From Aurelia coerulea (taxonomy: Eukaryota; Cnidaria; Scyphozoa; Semaeostomeae; Ulmaridae): a stretch of 64,000 nucleotides of DNA. A program made the position numbers and the translations under genes. This document shows positions 1 through 11,700 of the stretch, piece by piece; the stretch's first letter is position 1, and every line of letters starts with the position of its first letter. A model generated the notes under the pieces. It made no database searches. It saw only the letters and a list, made by a program, of their open reading frames with translations, and had not been told where the DNA came from. Location of the stretch: contig CM076959.1 in NCBI GenBank assembly GCA_039566865.1, positions 17,344,501 through 17,408,500 of the forward strand. Direction: 5' to 3'.

Positions 1-301
1 TGGGTTCAATCGTTCGGAATTTCCAGCAACTTGCTTTCTCGTTTTGTCAAATTTATTTTGGAAATATCTGCAGCAAGATTCTTATTGATTTCGGGCAATT
101 ACTCTTCGTATGGTTACTTTGATTTTGACTTATTCGGCAAAAATACTTTCAATAAGTTTCCATGTTTGCTACAGAAGTATTTAAAGGAAATTTTACAGTT
201 CTGTCTTGAAGTGAACATTTGCTAAACATCTCACTCTACTTTTACATTGCAGAGTTTTGGAAGAATCTTGATTTTGATCTTATAAGGACATACCCTGTTA
301 T

Positions 302-812
302 AGCATAGGGCTCAAATCTTTCAAATCTTTAAAAAGGTCGGTGTAAAATTCTATTATTTTTTCTTTGAATTGGATTGCTTGAAAGGAATTTATGGTACTT
401 TGCTGTAAATCTGCCGTGGAAATTTTATGATATCTTTATTTTTTTCAAAATGGCGGCAATTTGATAATTTTTGAAAAAATTCAAGGAAAATTTTGAAAAA
501 ATTTAAATTATTGTAAATCCTAAACTAATAGAGGAAACATTACATAACCTTCAAGAAAACCATAGTTTATGGAGGTCTACAAGATGGTGGCAAGCAGAAA
601 TCTGTAGCTTTTGTAGTTTAGGATTTAGAAATTTGATGACGTCATAGCCTCAAATTTAATAAATGCCGCCATATTGAAACTAATCAAGATATCAATAAAT
701 TGCCACGGCAGATTTACAGCAAAAAACCGTAAGTTTCTTCCAAGCTATTTATTTCAAAGAAAACGGCAATAAAATTTTACACCGACCTTTTTAAAGATTT
801 GAGCCCTATGTT
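302..812. mobile_element. 511-bp MULE-like foldback MITE with 9-bp target duplication
   Basis: Ends are inverted (AGCATAGGGCTC at 302, GAGCCCTATGTT ending 812), and the inner arms pair over long stretches (AAAAGGTCGGTGTAAAATT against AATTTTACACCGACCTTTT). It is flanked by the direct repeat CCCTGTTAT at 293-301 and 813-821. A 9-bp duplication is typical of Mutator-like elements. It lies in the intron upstream of the first visible ACSS3 exon. No coding capacity is seen. Confidence 0.82.
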
Positions 813-930
813 CCCTGTTATCTTTAGCAATAGGGTATCAACTTGTGTAGCCGCTAGCGTTCGAGGGCAGCGTTTATTCGGAGCTCTGGTTTCGTAGGAA
901 AAGTTCTTACATATGTTGTGATTTTTGCAG

Positions 931-3202
931 GCCATTGCAAAGCATCCAGATGTCATCGAACAAGCTGTTATTGGAATTCATGATGAAATAAAAGGAGAAA
1001 TTCCCATTGGATTGATTGTTTTAAGAGAAGGTATGCATCTAAATTTCATCTGGCCTTTTGTTTGCAGCAGCATAGGTTTCAAATCTTTAACTCAGCATAA
1101 AAGGGTGTTTTTAAAATTCTATGACCTATTTCTCCTAGTTGAATGGCTTGAAAGAAACTTTAGCTACTTACCTATGATTCTAACGTTGGATTTTTCGGAA
1201 ATTTTAAATATTTTTCAAATTACAGCGTATTTTATAAACTCTTTTGAGGATGTGACGTCATCAAATTTCTAAATCATCAACCAGAAAAGTGATAGACTTT
1301 TGCTTGATACCATACATTCGTAAACTATTGTTTTCTTGGAAATTATTCCATGTTGCGTCAAACAGTTTAGAAATTACGATGGTTTTGAAAATTTTTCTTG
1401 AATTCTTGAAAAAGAAGAAAAACAATCTAAATCTGAAAATATTGAAGATTTCAGAAAAGTCTAACGGTATCATAGCGAAATAGCTAAAGTTTCAATCAAC
1501 TAAAATGAATATTTACAGTGAAAAGAAAGTCCAAATAAACAAACACCTATTACGCAGTCAATCAGCCACTTTTTGAAGATATTTATGGCGGATACTAGCT
1601 TGCACTCAGCTGAGAGGTCATTCCAAGAGTTGGCACTTCTAAAGGAGAAACATTTATGTCAATTTGAGGAGTTTTTCTTTGGCACCCTTAGATCAGTATC
1701 TCGTCTCCCCAACAATGCTGAAGTTTTTTATTGATCAACAGGAGTGGAAAGACACGAGGATGAAATATTTAGAGAAGTTGTTGATTTAGTTCGAAAAGAA
1801 ATTGGTCAAGTATCATCATTTAAAAGAGCCATCATTTTGCCAGCATTACCCAAGGTTTGTCATAGTTAAACTTCACCATGTCTGGTCAGAAGGGTTCTAT
1901 CATTAACAGTTCAACCTTTTGCAGGCAATGTGGACATTCTTGTGGGGCAAACATGAAAATTAGTGGGATTATTATAGTCTTCTCATCAACGAGGATGGAT
2001 ATATAAAGTATAAAAGCTTCATTTCAAACATAATTGGAGATTTGGTTCCTTTCATGGAAATGTGAAATTGTGGTTCCTGTTTCTAGTCACGTTCCTTCAC
2101 TAAGTTGGAGCTCTTTCATCCTTACCTTCGCCTACGACTAGACCCATTATCCTGAAGGTCTACGAAATAAAGAGATAAAGCTTGCTACGACTGCCCAATT
2201 AATTATGTTAATCTTCTATTCAAATACTGTATGAAACCCGTCTAAACAAAGGCTGCATAAATTAAATTCCAGAAATCAAGAACTGTAGTAGCAAGCTTTT
2301 GCTCATTAATTCATAGACCCTTTCTCCAGTTGGATAATTGATCTGCACGTAGGCTATCCTAACCTCTGATGTTACAGGGAAACTCGTATAGAAGCAACAA
2401 TTTCGTGACAACTCTCCCTTGGTTCACATATTTTTCAAATATATCAAATATTCCAGAGCCACTTCACCATCGATTGCTTGAACAACCCAAAAGTAATTTA
2501 ACATTAATTCCAAATTTTGAAACGTTAAAACTTGGAAGAGACCATCATTTCTAGAGACAATAAGGGTAGCTTAAAAATTCGCTAGTCTCTCACCATTTGA
2601 TAAACCAAGTGTAGACTAGTTTCTTCTGATCTTCACTGATAGTATCTTCCTCCTTTGCAGACAAGGTCTCAAAAATTTGTCAGATCAACATTAAGAAAGA
2701 TGATCAATCGAGAAACATATTCGGTAGGTTTTCATATCCTTTATCTCACGTAATCAGCATAGGTTCCAAATCTTTAACTAATAGAGCTTTCACGGTATGT
2801 GCATGATGCTGAACAACAGAAACCCCGGACGAAAAAACAACAGCAGCAACAATTGATGCTGCCGCTCCTCTTATGTTAGAAATCATTTTGCCGTCGAGAA
2901 TCCCCGTGTTTTTGAAGTTCCAATATAATTGATAAGGGATATGAGATTTAGTGTGGATGTGTGTGCATTTAGTAAATGTTTTATTTTGACGAGAGCCTTG
3001 ATTTTAAAAATTGATTTTCATGACGAGATTCATTTTTGATATAGTAAACCATGGAATTATAAAAAGGGAAAAATTTAACTTCATAAAAAATTTCTATCTT
3101 TTGTCTTTTTCACAGATACCACAGACCGTGGAGAATGCTGACGACTTCAAGAAAGTAGAAGCAATTTTGTTAAAAGAGTTTCCTGGTGGTATGTACAAAT
3201 AG
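931..3202 (+). CDS. ACSS3: ACSS3-like acyl-CoA synthetase, C-terminal exons (partial, 5' part outside window)
   Basis: Four exons with consistent phases and GT-AG borders: 931-1030, 1742-1854, 2661-2723 and 3116-3202, ending at TAG 3200-3202. They encode the C-terminal lid of an AMP-forming acyl-CoA synthetase. Exon 1 reads from AIAKHPDVIEQAVIGIHDEI, matching the family's hinge-following 'hPxVxEaaVvG' segment. Exon 2 ends IILPALPK and exon 3 continues TRSQKFVRSTLRK, together the PKTRSGK-type motif whose lysine is essential for adenylation. The last exon (IPQTVENADDFKKVEAILLK) resembles the end of vertebrate ACSS3 more than ACSS1/2, from memory of the family. ACSS3 activates short-chain acids such as propionate in mitochondria. 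The glycine before the catalytic lysine is Gln here. No exon could be recognised in positions 1-930, so the catalytic N-terminal domain lies upstream. The ACSS3 assignment over other ACSS paralogues is moderate. Confidence 0.82.
1055..1500. mobile_element. Degraded foldback element, second family related to the 302-812 element
   Basis: Begins GCATAGGTTTCAAATCTTTA in the intron just after the exon ending at 1030. It shares successive blocks with 25100-25755 (CTATGATTCTA, GAAATTTTGAATATT-like segments, TCTGAAAATATTGAAGATTT). The ORFs in both strands here are by-products of its inverted structure. The boundaries are approximate. Confidence 0.5.
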
Positions 3203-3631
3203 ATGTAAACAAGCAATGTATCTAGCCTCCGCTGCATTTGAGCGTCAGTACCGCAATAAAAAATCTCGGTAGCTCAGTTTAATTACTTCTGAATATGTCT
3301 GTTCTGCAAAGTTAAAATTTATGCTGTATTCTAACTTCAACCTTTGTTAGCTCAGAATTTAGGAGAAAAGGCCGAAATATTTGTAAACGCCAGAACCATT
3401 TTGGAACCTAGATAGTTAAATGAATATTTGTAGGATTTTAAATTTGATGTCTCCCATTGGAGAAACTGAGTTGCTGAGGTTTTCAACTTTCCTTATTTGC
3501 TGCCTTTCAGTTTTTATGAAGGGACATTAGAGCTGCTATCTGGTATAGCGTCTTTTATTTTTATGTGTTTTATACCCGAACAGATGGGTTCAATATCCAT
3601 TTGGTCATAAAAATGTAAGTTTACTTAGTAC

Positions 3632-4415
3632 GGGATGTCGCAAAACATATGTGTGCTGCTTGAGCGGCTACTGTGAAGGAGCCATGAATCCAATTTGCCT
3701 GTTTTTCAGATTTATGAACGGAAGAGACTTTAACTTAGAGTTTGTTACCAAGTTTAAGTGAATCTGACAAGTAGTTTTTTATTTATGGAGATAGAGAGTC
3801 AAAATTATTGGTTGCTTCAAAACCAGGGGATTTCATCTCAGTACTTAACCTTAGAACCTGAATTTTAGCACCAAATGGGTCTGAACTGTACATATTTACC
3901 AGGAATCACATATGGGAGTAATAAATGACTAAATATTTGAAGACTCTCTACCAGGAAGCCTTTGGAAAGCAGTGTTTTGGTTTAAATGTATTTTATGACT
4001 TTTGAGAAGCAGAATAACTCATGGACCCATTCCATGACCTGCCGCACATTCGCTGCACATAACAATTTCTAGCAACCCTAGATTTGTTTTTCTTCTAGTT
4101 TTCACAAAGTTTAATCTATCGATACCTGATTCATTTAAGAAAAGCCTAAACACCTGTGTAGGCTCGTTTCTTCGTTCAATTTCTTTGATTCGACATTAAT
4201 GGAGAATATTAAATCCTCTGGTTTTGAGGCAACCAGTAATTTGAATTCATTGCTTCACAAATCAGCAACTATTTATCAAATTTACGCAAATAAGGTCTCA
4301 AACTCAAGTTGAAATCTCTTCTGTTGAAACATTTTAAAAGCGGGGAAAATCAGATTCATGGCTGCTCCGCAGAAACCATTGCAACTGCACGCATGTTTTT
4401 TGAGACACACTGTAT
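3632..4415. mobile_element. Long imperfect foldback element, about 780 bp
   Basis: The left arm contains GAGCGGCTACTG..GAGCCATGAATC and GGTTGCTTCAAAACCAGGGG. The right arm carries their complements in reverse order (CCTCTGGTTTTGAGGCAACC near 4217-4236, GATTCATGGCTGCTCCGC near 4351-4368). The arms are about 290 bp with mismatches around a central spacer. The element sits between the two genes and no ORF is credible. Confidence 0.6.
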
Positions 4416-4529
4416 AAGCATTAGTTATGCTGCATTTATCTTTTGAATTAAACATTCCAACTCATCTCTTTATGATACACCGGGTGACCCAAAAAACGAG
4501 CTAGCTAGATTCACCAGCAAGATCATAGC

Positions 4530-5233
4530 TACCGGGTGTCCCAAAGAAGTACTCCCGTTTGAAAAACCGCCAAAATTCGATTATGAAACTTATCATAAAA
4601 TAGTCTTTTTATCTCCTTTGCCAATGATCCAAATGTATTTAAAGATGATAAAATGTTTGTTTTCTTTACTTAAAGGGTATGAAATAACGCGTTGAAAAAC
4701 GTCATTCTTTAAAGGGAATCGACATAGTTAAAAGCTGGCCCGGGCCAGGTCAAAATACATTCTATTATACTTGACCACTTTGACGCATCCGGTCTCATTG
4801 TGTAGCTGAAGAAACAATGGGTTTGTGGGCGTTTCTTCAGCCTCTTTATAGCGGCTACGAGATATAGCTATGTCTATTCCCTTTAAGCAACATCGTTAAT
4901 CTTGCCTCTAAGAACCATCATATTGAAATTTGTCATTATTCTTCAAATCTACAATAGTACGTTTCGTTTCATTCTGACATTTATAACGAAACTAGTAGCT
5001 TAATATAAAAAAATATTGCTCAGGAAATCATCGGTGCTTTTGCAGTATGCTTCAAAACCAGGCGGCACTAAAAAGAGCTAAATTCACTAATTTAAAAACA
5101 AATCAAAGATGAGCTATACCTGGAAAAAAATTTGGTCTTTGATCTACTTGCCAAAAAAGAAATTTGAAGATCGGCCTTATAATGATATTTTGGGGATTTT
5201 TCAAACAGGAGTACTTTTTGGGACACCTGGTAG
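4530..5233. mobile_element. Tc1/mariner-like MITE with a TTAA element inserted inside it
   Basis: Terminal inverted repeats read TACCGGGTGTCCCAAAGAAG at the left and TTTTTGGGACACCTGGTA at the right, followed inward by CTCCCGTTTGAAAAA / TTTTTCAAACAGGAG. The GGGTGTCCCAAA type of end next to TA is typical of mariner-like elements. The interior is interrupted at 4707-4886 by a separate TTAA element. A solitary related end (ACCGGGTGACCCAAAAAACG) lies at 4487. Confidence 0.72.
4707..4886. mobile_element. TTAA MITE copy 1, nested
   Basis: Bounded by TTAA, with terminal repeats TTAAAGGGAATCGACATAG and CTATGTCTATTCCCTTTAA. A nearly identical copy in the opposite orientation is at 27714-27892. The TTAA target is used by piggyBac and Kolobok elements. 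It is about 178 bp with no coding capacity. Confidence 0.85.
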
Positions 5234-5498
5234 CGTTGCATCACTGTGTAGCTAAAAGGCTTGGTTATCGTTTCAGATGCTGCATGGTTATTTTAAGCTA
5301 TGATTACTATCCAAAAAGCCAAATTTATAGAAACTTCTGAATCTTAAATTCCTCATTTGGAATGCAATAATCGTCATCCTTTACCAGTCATCATTTTGTG
5401 AAAACTTTACGTAGAGATGGATTTGGAGTCGTCTGGGGAGATCTGCTGTTTGCAAAATAATTGACCTGTGTTCTTTATTCAAATTTCGTGCTCCCGTG

Positions 5499-5733
5499 AG
5501 CAAGGGCGAATTTTGTATAACAAAAGATTCAGGTCTCCCGAAAGACAAAGTGATTTGCCTTCGTGAAGAATAGATTTCACACCTCTGAATGCACTCAATC
5601 AAATGAAAATAAACAGAGAAAGCAAAACATTATGTTCAGCCGTGCTGAAGGTGTGAAATCTATTCTTGAGGCTGTTAGATCGCTTTGTCTTAATCAGAGC
5701 GGTATCTTTTGGTTTACAAAATTCACCCTTGCT
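5499..5733. mobile_element. 235-bp foldback MITE with perfect 9-bp target duplication
   Basis: Starts AGCAAGGGCGAATTTTGT and ends ACAAAATTCACCCTTGCT. Flanked by the direct repeat GCTCCCGTG at 5490-5498 and 5734-5742. The interior contains the inverted pair GAATAGATTTCACACCT / AGGTGTGAAATCTATTC. A related copy is at 14974-15232 in the channel gene. Confidence 0.85.
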
Positions 5734-5888
5734 GCTCCCGTGTAAATTTGGAATTCGAATTTTTTCACATCTTCAAAAATTTGGACAGGAAAGGACGGGA
5801 AAGCTGAAAAATGAATGAATTACCATATTTTTGAAACTTGTTTTTTTTCGGATGCATATGACTTGCTTTCAGGAAAGTTTTTTACGAT

Positions 5889-6081
5889 CTACAATCGCGG
5901 ACAAAACTCTTTGGGACAGCTGAGTTTTGTGTTAAAAGAAGTCTTCCCTGCATGTAGAAACTACTACCTTGCACTGCTGATGACCCCCTTCCCCCTTTGC
6001 AATGTTGGTTGCTTGAAGGGTCCTAACTCAAAATTTCCTCGAAAAAGCAACGTGTCTCATGAGTTTTGTCCGCGATTGTAG
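5889..6081. mobile_element. 193-bp Tc1-like MITE
   Basis: Perfect 21-bp terminal inverted repeats, starting CTACAATCGCGGACAAAA and ending TTTTGTCCGCGATTGTAG. TA lies at both ends. The plus-strand open frame at 5815-6081 runs through it and is not a gene. Confidence 0.78.
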
Positions 6082-6359
6082 CTTGTGAAGTTTTTTTGGG
6101 TGAGCCGGTAGTGTCTTGTAACTTGTATCAGCCTTTGTAAACATGTAAGAGAATAGAGAAAATTAGCATAGGATATTTGTAAGTCGCTGGACAGGCTTCA
6201 TAGAATAATAATACCATATATTTTAACTGCATTTCTTGATATTTTCATACAGCATAGACAATACAAAGTTTGAACTATATGAATAAATTTTGGCAGAACT
6301 TAGCGTATTTTGTAGAGACGGGACAGTTATTTAGACTTTTGAATTCCAATGACATATAG

Positions 6360-6682
6360 TTAAAGGGGCTCCGTCGTCAAACAGTAAACAAATCCGTAAA
6401 CTCGCACTTGTCGCCGATTATCCATTGTTCATCCATTGTTCTCTGCAGTTTGTTTGGTGGCTTCACCCAAGCCACCAAAAAGTGACCGTTAAAAATCCAC
6501 TGATATCCTAGCAATCGTAGAAGATATGAATGTGTGGTTTGTTCCTTAGTGAAGTACAAGGATTAATGCCCAAACAGCAACTTTCATTTTGAAAAAAATA
6601 TGAAAATCCTGTGTGATATCACCTTTCAAAAAACTGCAAAAATCATCGTTTTGTTTACATTTTGACGACGGAGCCCCTGTAA
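6360..6682. mobile_element. TTAA foldback MITE (GGGGCTCCGTC family), copy 1
   Basis: Left end TTAAAGGGGCTCCGTCGTCA, right end TGACGACGGAGCCCCTGTAA. A second copy with the same termini is at 14087-14393 in intron 4 of the channel gene. The right TTAA has decayed to TGTAA. Confidence 0.75.
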
Positions 6683-7240
6683 GAATGTATAATGGGTTCG
6701 CCCTGGTGCCATTGACTTTAGTAAACAGAAATTTATTCACAGACATAGCTTTAGTTTATTCCTCCAACCAAAGTTTATTTCTGGCAGCTGGTCGTTTTGG
6801 AAGAAAATTACACATGTGTGGGGGGAGATAGTTACATCTTCAGAGAGAAAAAGGTTCATTTATGTGGAAGGAGCCCTCAGGAGAAAATTCGGATATCTTC
6901 CCTTTCAAACTCATTGGTCGCTATTTTAACGAGTACCTTATCTATTATTGATTAACCAAGGAACATGTTTGTGTCATAGCAATCAAGCTTTGTTATAGAA
7001 ACAAGTCATGCCGAGGAAATGAGTACCTGCTGCTGTTTGAACGCTTATTTCCGACGAATTATCCTTGTTTAAGTAGAGTTTTCAAATTAAGTAAGCTATG
7101 TTTTTTGAACAATTTAACAAAAACATATTTACAGAGACGATAAAATTAAATCCTTGCTCAAATTTCAATAGAATTTTACCACGCAGCTATCAAAGTCAAA
7201 TTTTATCGTTCTATCTTAAGGCTCAAACATTTTGCTGGAA

Positions 7241-7815
7241 GCAACGAGGACAGATTATTTTACAATAGGATCCGCTATTTTTTATTGGCACGTAGGGACA
7301 AAGCGATTTGTGACTGCAGAGAAAAAAAAATTCCACGCCTGGTTGGTCAACTCATAAATTAAAACAATGCAAGCCGCAAACGTTTCCCTCAAACCCTGGT
7401 AGCTAGCTGGCTCGTTGTGCATTCCAGAAATGGTTTTGAAGAGCCAATACGAGCATAAATCCTAAGAAGAAGGATATATTCATATTTCTACCGCGGGCGT
7501 TTTATTTGTTTAGCTCAGAAGCTGAGCAGTAACTGTTTTGATTACACCCAAAAAATAGGAGAATTGAATCGCCTGTGAATCCGCTTCTGAACCAAACAAA
7601 TAAAATGCCCGAGGCAGAAGCTCAGATATATCCTTTTTCTTTGGATTTATTTTCATTTTGGCTCTTCAAAACCATTTCTGCAATGTACAACGAGTGAGCT
7701 AGCTAGTTGACCGACCAGGCATGGAATTTCCTTTGTCTGCAATCACAAATCGCTTTGTACCTAGGTGTCAATAAAAAGTAGCGAATCCTATCGTAACATT
7801 ATCTGTCCTTGTTGC
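7241..7815. mobile_element. Foldback MITE family P, copy 1 (intergenic)
   Basis: GCAACGAGGACAGAT at 7241 pairs with ATCTGTCCTTGTTGC ending at 7815. Inner arms include ACAAAGCGATTTGTGACTGC and its complement. The centre holds the CTCAGAAGCTGAGCAGTAA hairpin typical of this family. Three more copies are in introns of the channel gene (10524, 17792, 19842). Confidence 0.82.
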
Positions 7816-8740
7816 TGGGAACATAAAGACGCTGATGTTTAATCGTATACATTTGGGACATTGTCATTCAGCCTTGCTTTGTCTATCTTTTATTGTCAAG
7901 AGGCTGGATTCCTTGGAGATTTGATCTATGATTTTAGGCCGATAATTTGACCGATTTTGACGAAACGTTTTGTATCTAAGTTGACAGATTAGCTACTCAA
8001 ATATTATCAGTTAATTGGATGTAATGAATAATACCTTAGAGCTTACGGGCTTGCAAACATCAAACGTTTGATTCAGGTTTTTTTGTTGAGATTTTTTTTT
8101 AAACTTTCACAAAACTTGAGAAGTAGCAGGAGGAAAAGGAGAGGGTCCTATCCCATCAAATTTGCCTAATATCTCCCCCAAAATATGTCAGCTTTTATGT
8201 AATTTCACAAAATTTCATGCAATAGGAATTGCAAATTTTTCATAATGGCAGCCGTTGATTTAAATGGTGTATTCAGACAACGCATTGTTGATACGAAAAT
8301 TTTGAAATTGAGTTTATTCACTTTGTTGTTTGGAATGATCAATATAATTTCTCTTTGCTAATGACCTAGTTTCACACTCTAAATAATTCATTACCTCCAA
8401 CCATTTTAAATACTCTTTCATTAGGCTCCTAGCGACGAGGAAAACTTAACTTAAAACACCAGAAGTTATTCGCGATTTGGTTTTGCTGATATTCAATCTC
8501 AATATAACCACCAGTAGTAGATGATTTGCAAGTAAATTGCAGTCAGAAATTCATATCTATAATTGATAGCAGGTCTTCGTATTTTCTCAACAAAATTCTT
8601 ACGAAACATGCCGAGTTTTGAGATGTAGGGCGAATGACACCCTTGTAATTTCACGAAACTGCTGTTGTAATTTCAAGTAGATTTAACATCCAAGTTGACG
8701 AGAACGCCCTCATAAGCTGGCAACAAAAAATAGAGGAATT
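7816..8740. other. Intergenic/upstream region of the channel gene, no feature recognised
   Basis: No conserved coding segment, RNA gene or clear repeat was found on either strand. It presumably contains the promoter and 5' untranslated region of the gene starting at 8741, but no core promoter element could be assigned with confidence. Confidence 0.35.
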
Positions 8741-8779
8741 ATGACGACTGGTTTCGTCATAGCCCTGGTGCTCTCCTTG
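8741..8779 (+). CDS. Exon 1: initiator and signal peptide core
   Basis: ATG at 8741 opens a 13-codon exon, MTTGFVIALVLSL, followed by GTAAGT. The next exon (10283-10322) adds ACIAAGSDPLADI, giving a plausible signal-peptidase site after the Ala/Ala-Gly stretch. This start was chosen because it yields a secretory leader and a phase-0 donor matching exon 2. No upstream in-frame exon was recognised. Confidence 0.7.
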
Positions 8780-11700
8780 GTAAGTAGCGAAAACTTTTCA
8801 TATTGACAATGACCAATTTGATTCTGTTTGTCTAACGAAGTGATAGGATTTGTCTGTGAAATTTTGTCTAATATGAAGATTAAGGGTTGTAGCGCATTAG
8901 CGTAATTTTTGCAGCCAGAACAGTCAGGTGGACAGGGTGCAAACCCAAGTAGAGCCCCACCACTTGAGCGTCATGACAAGGGGTCGCGGACTTGATTAGG
9001 TCTTCTCTACTTCTGCGATCCCAGCACTTGGCGCTAAAGGCACAACGTCACCAGATCTTCCATTGAGCAACGAGTTTATAGATTTTAGGCCAGTCAGCTA
9101 TCAGACCGATTACAGCGAGTCCCAGTTATCACTCTTCAAAATGAGATAGCGATATCTATGACCATGTAATCAGTCTAGTTGAAAGTCTAGTTAGCTTTTA
9201 AAAGGGAATGTATTAAACGTTGTACGCACCAGGTTTCTTTTGCTAAATGGCTAAAGAACTGTTCCCAATGAAGAACAGTTTGATGGTAGATGATATTTTG
9301 TATTCAAGTCATATAAGCTTGGCTTACACAGAATAAAATCGTATTTAAAGTGCATTCAAAATGTCACGGAAAGACGCATCGAAAATATTTTTTTCTCAAT
9401 TTTGACATTGTTCCCGCGTCTTGATTTCGTTTTGAAGCGACAGCTCGTTAAAAGTGATCTTGAAACGAGTTCAGAAAATGTTTTATGTTAGTTCTAACGC
9501 GTTTTTAATCCCGTGGAAACTAAGCCTAAAGTTTTGTTCACACTGGAGTAAAACTCGCGTTTACGCATGGGTGTTTATTGGAATTCACATTTGAAGCGTT
9601 TCTTATCTGCCCTTGCACAAGCATAGCTTGCATGTTCCCAAGTATGATCCATGCGTCATGAAACGCGAGCCTTATCTGGTCAATGTCAAGAAAGACACTT
9701 CACGCCCATGTCCACATTTACCTCTTAGCAGACTCGATGCTTGCTGGGGCATGAATCTTCCAGTTGCATTCAGTTTAAGGGCGCTTGATTAACAGTGATC
9801 CTTTGCGTGGTTAGATGATGATGAAACGCCATGAGGGCCAATGCAAAATCCATTTTTCATCGTCAAGCAGAATACTGGTTAAAGGTTCTTGGTCAACACT
9901 TTGAGCGCTCGGGTAACAATGAAACGCCATGAGGGCCAAGGCAAAATCCATTTTCATCGTCAAGCAGAATACTGGTTAAAGGTTCTTGGTCAACACTTTG
10001 AGCGCTCGGGTAACAATGAAACGCCGTGAGGGCCAAGGCAAAATCCATTTTTTTATCGTCAAGCAGAATTCTGGTTAAAGGCTCTTGGTTAACATTTTGC
10101 GCGCCCAGGTAACAATGAAGCGCCATTAGGGCCCAGATAAAATCGAATTTCTTTGTCAAATATTCTGTCACACAGCCGCAAAGTGTCATTATTTAGGATA
10201 AGTTTTTAAGAGAAGGATCAGTTTTTACGAAAAGGATGAGTTTTTGAAAATTTTCTTATTTCAGTTTCTTCTTGATTTACAGGCTTGTATTGCTGCAGGA
10301 TCGGATCCCTTGGCGGATATACGTGAGTAACAGTAATTTTACATATTTTCTTTTCTGTTATTCAAACAAAAACTTCAGCAAGCTCTCTGATTGGCTGAAT
10401 TCAAGCCATTGTACTTTTTTCGCTCAGTGAAATTTTGTTTACCGCTTTTCAAACCCGATCGCACTCAGTTGGAAATATTGGCAAATCTCACTCCACAAAT
10501 TACCTAACTAAGCCCCTCCTGAAAAACAAGGGCATATTTTGTAATACAATAGCATCCGTTGCTTTTGATTGACAACTCAATTCAAAGCGATTAGCGACTT
10601 TACACAAAGGAAATTCTCTCAACCAGTAATTCGAAACAGACATAGGCGCAAACGTTTCCCTGAAACCAGTAGTGCAAACTCTCGCCTTGTGCGCACGAAA
10701 GGTGGTTTTTAAGAGAAGTTACGTGCTTATAACGAGTAAAGAATGGTAAATCTAAAGATCTGCCGGGTGGATTTTGTTTATTTGATTCAGGAGCTGTTTT
10801 GTAATCTTTCATTTAAGCCCTAAATATGCAAGAATTACAATACTTTCTGTTCCGTTTCTGAATCAAAGAAACAAAATCCGCCAGGTAGATCTTTAGATTT
10901 ACCCTTCTTCTTTTGTTATAAGCATATATCTTCTCTTTAAAACCACTTTTCGCGTGTACAAGGCGTTAGTTTGCCTTACTGGTTTCGGGGAAACTTTTGC
11001 GGCTTTGTTTGTTTTGAATTACTGGTTGAGAGAATTTCCTTTGCCTGCAGTCGCTAATCACTTTGGATTGGGGTGTCAATCAAAAGCAGGTGCTGCTATT
11101 GTATTACAAAATCTGCTATTGTTCTTCTGAAAGGGTTGATAGAATTGTCTTACAGATAAAACAGCACTATTAACTATTTAAAAAATATAGAGAAAGATTT
11201 GAATACAACGCTAGTGCTGTTTCTTTTAAAGAGCCATTGTCACCCAGGATCCTTTGCGCATCATGGGGAGGAAAACATAACACAAACACAGCTTGCTTGC
11301 AGAAAGAAAGAAGATGCGATGGCGACAAACTTGTATGGATGATTGCAAAGGGAAATGAAAACGAAGGCAGATATCTCGATTTAGCATCAAAAGTTTCGTT
11401 GAAATTCTTGTCCATTGTGTTGCACCTCCAAAGGCAGACTCCCAAGCATTGATCAAAACAAATCCAGTGAATGAGTCCTTTATCATATCAGATTGAGCGA
11501 TTATTCATATTCAGACAGGTGGAACGAATGACTACTGCAGTGCAGATCCATATTTTCCGCTTAGGCCAAATTTGATTTCCAGATAATCTGAAATTAGAAC
11601 ATGCCCGCAAAGGAGCCTGGGTGACAATGGCTCTTTAAAATTTGCTTGAATTTGATATTGCCAGAGAACAATAGAAATGCAGTTTTGAAGCAGCCCCTTA

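Noticed and set aside
5815..6081. 88-codon plus-strand ORF
   Set aside because: It lies across a 193-bp MITE with perfect inverted ends; no similarity to a known protein.
9893..10189. 98-codon minus-strand ORF with internal repeats
   Set aside because: It is the translation of the intron 1 tandem repeat.
11170..11486. Overlapping ORFs on both strands
   Set aside because: They fall within the palindromic TTAA element at 11226-11638 in an intron.
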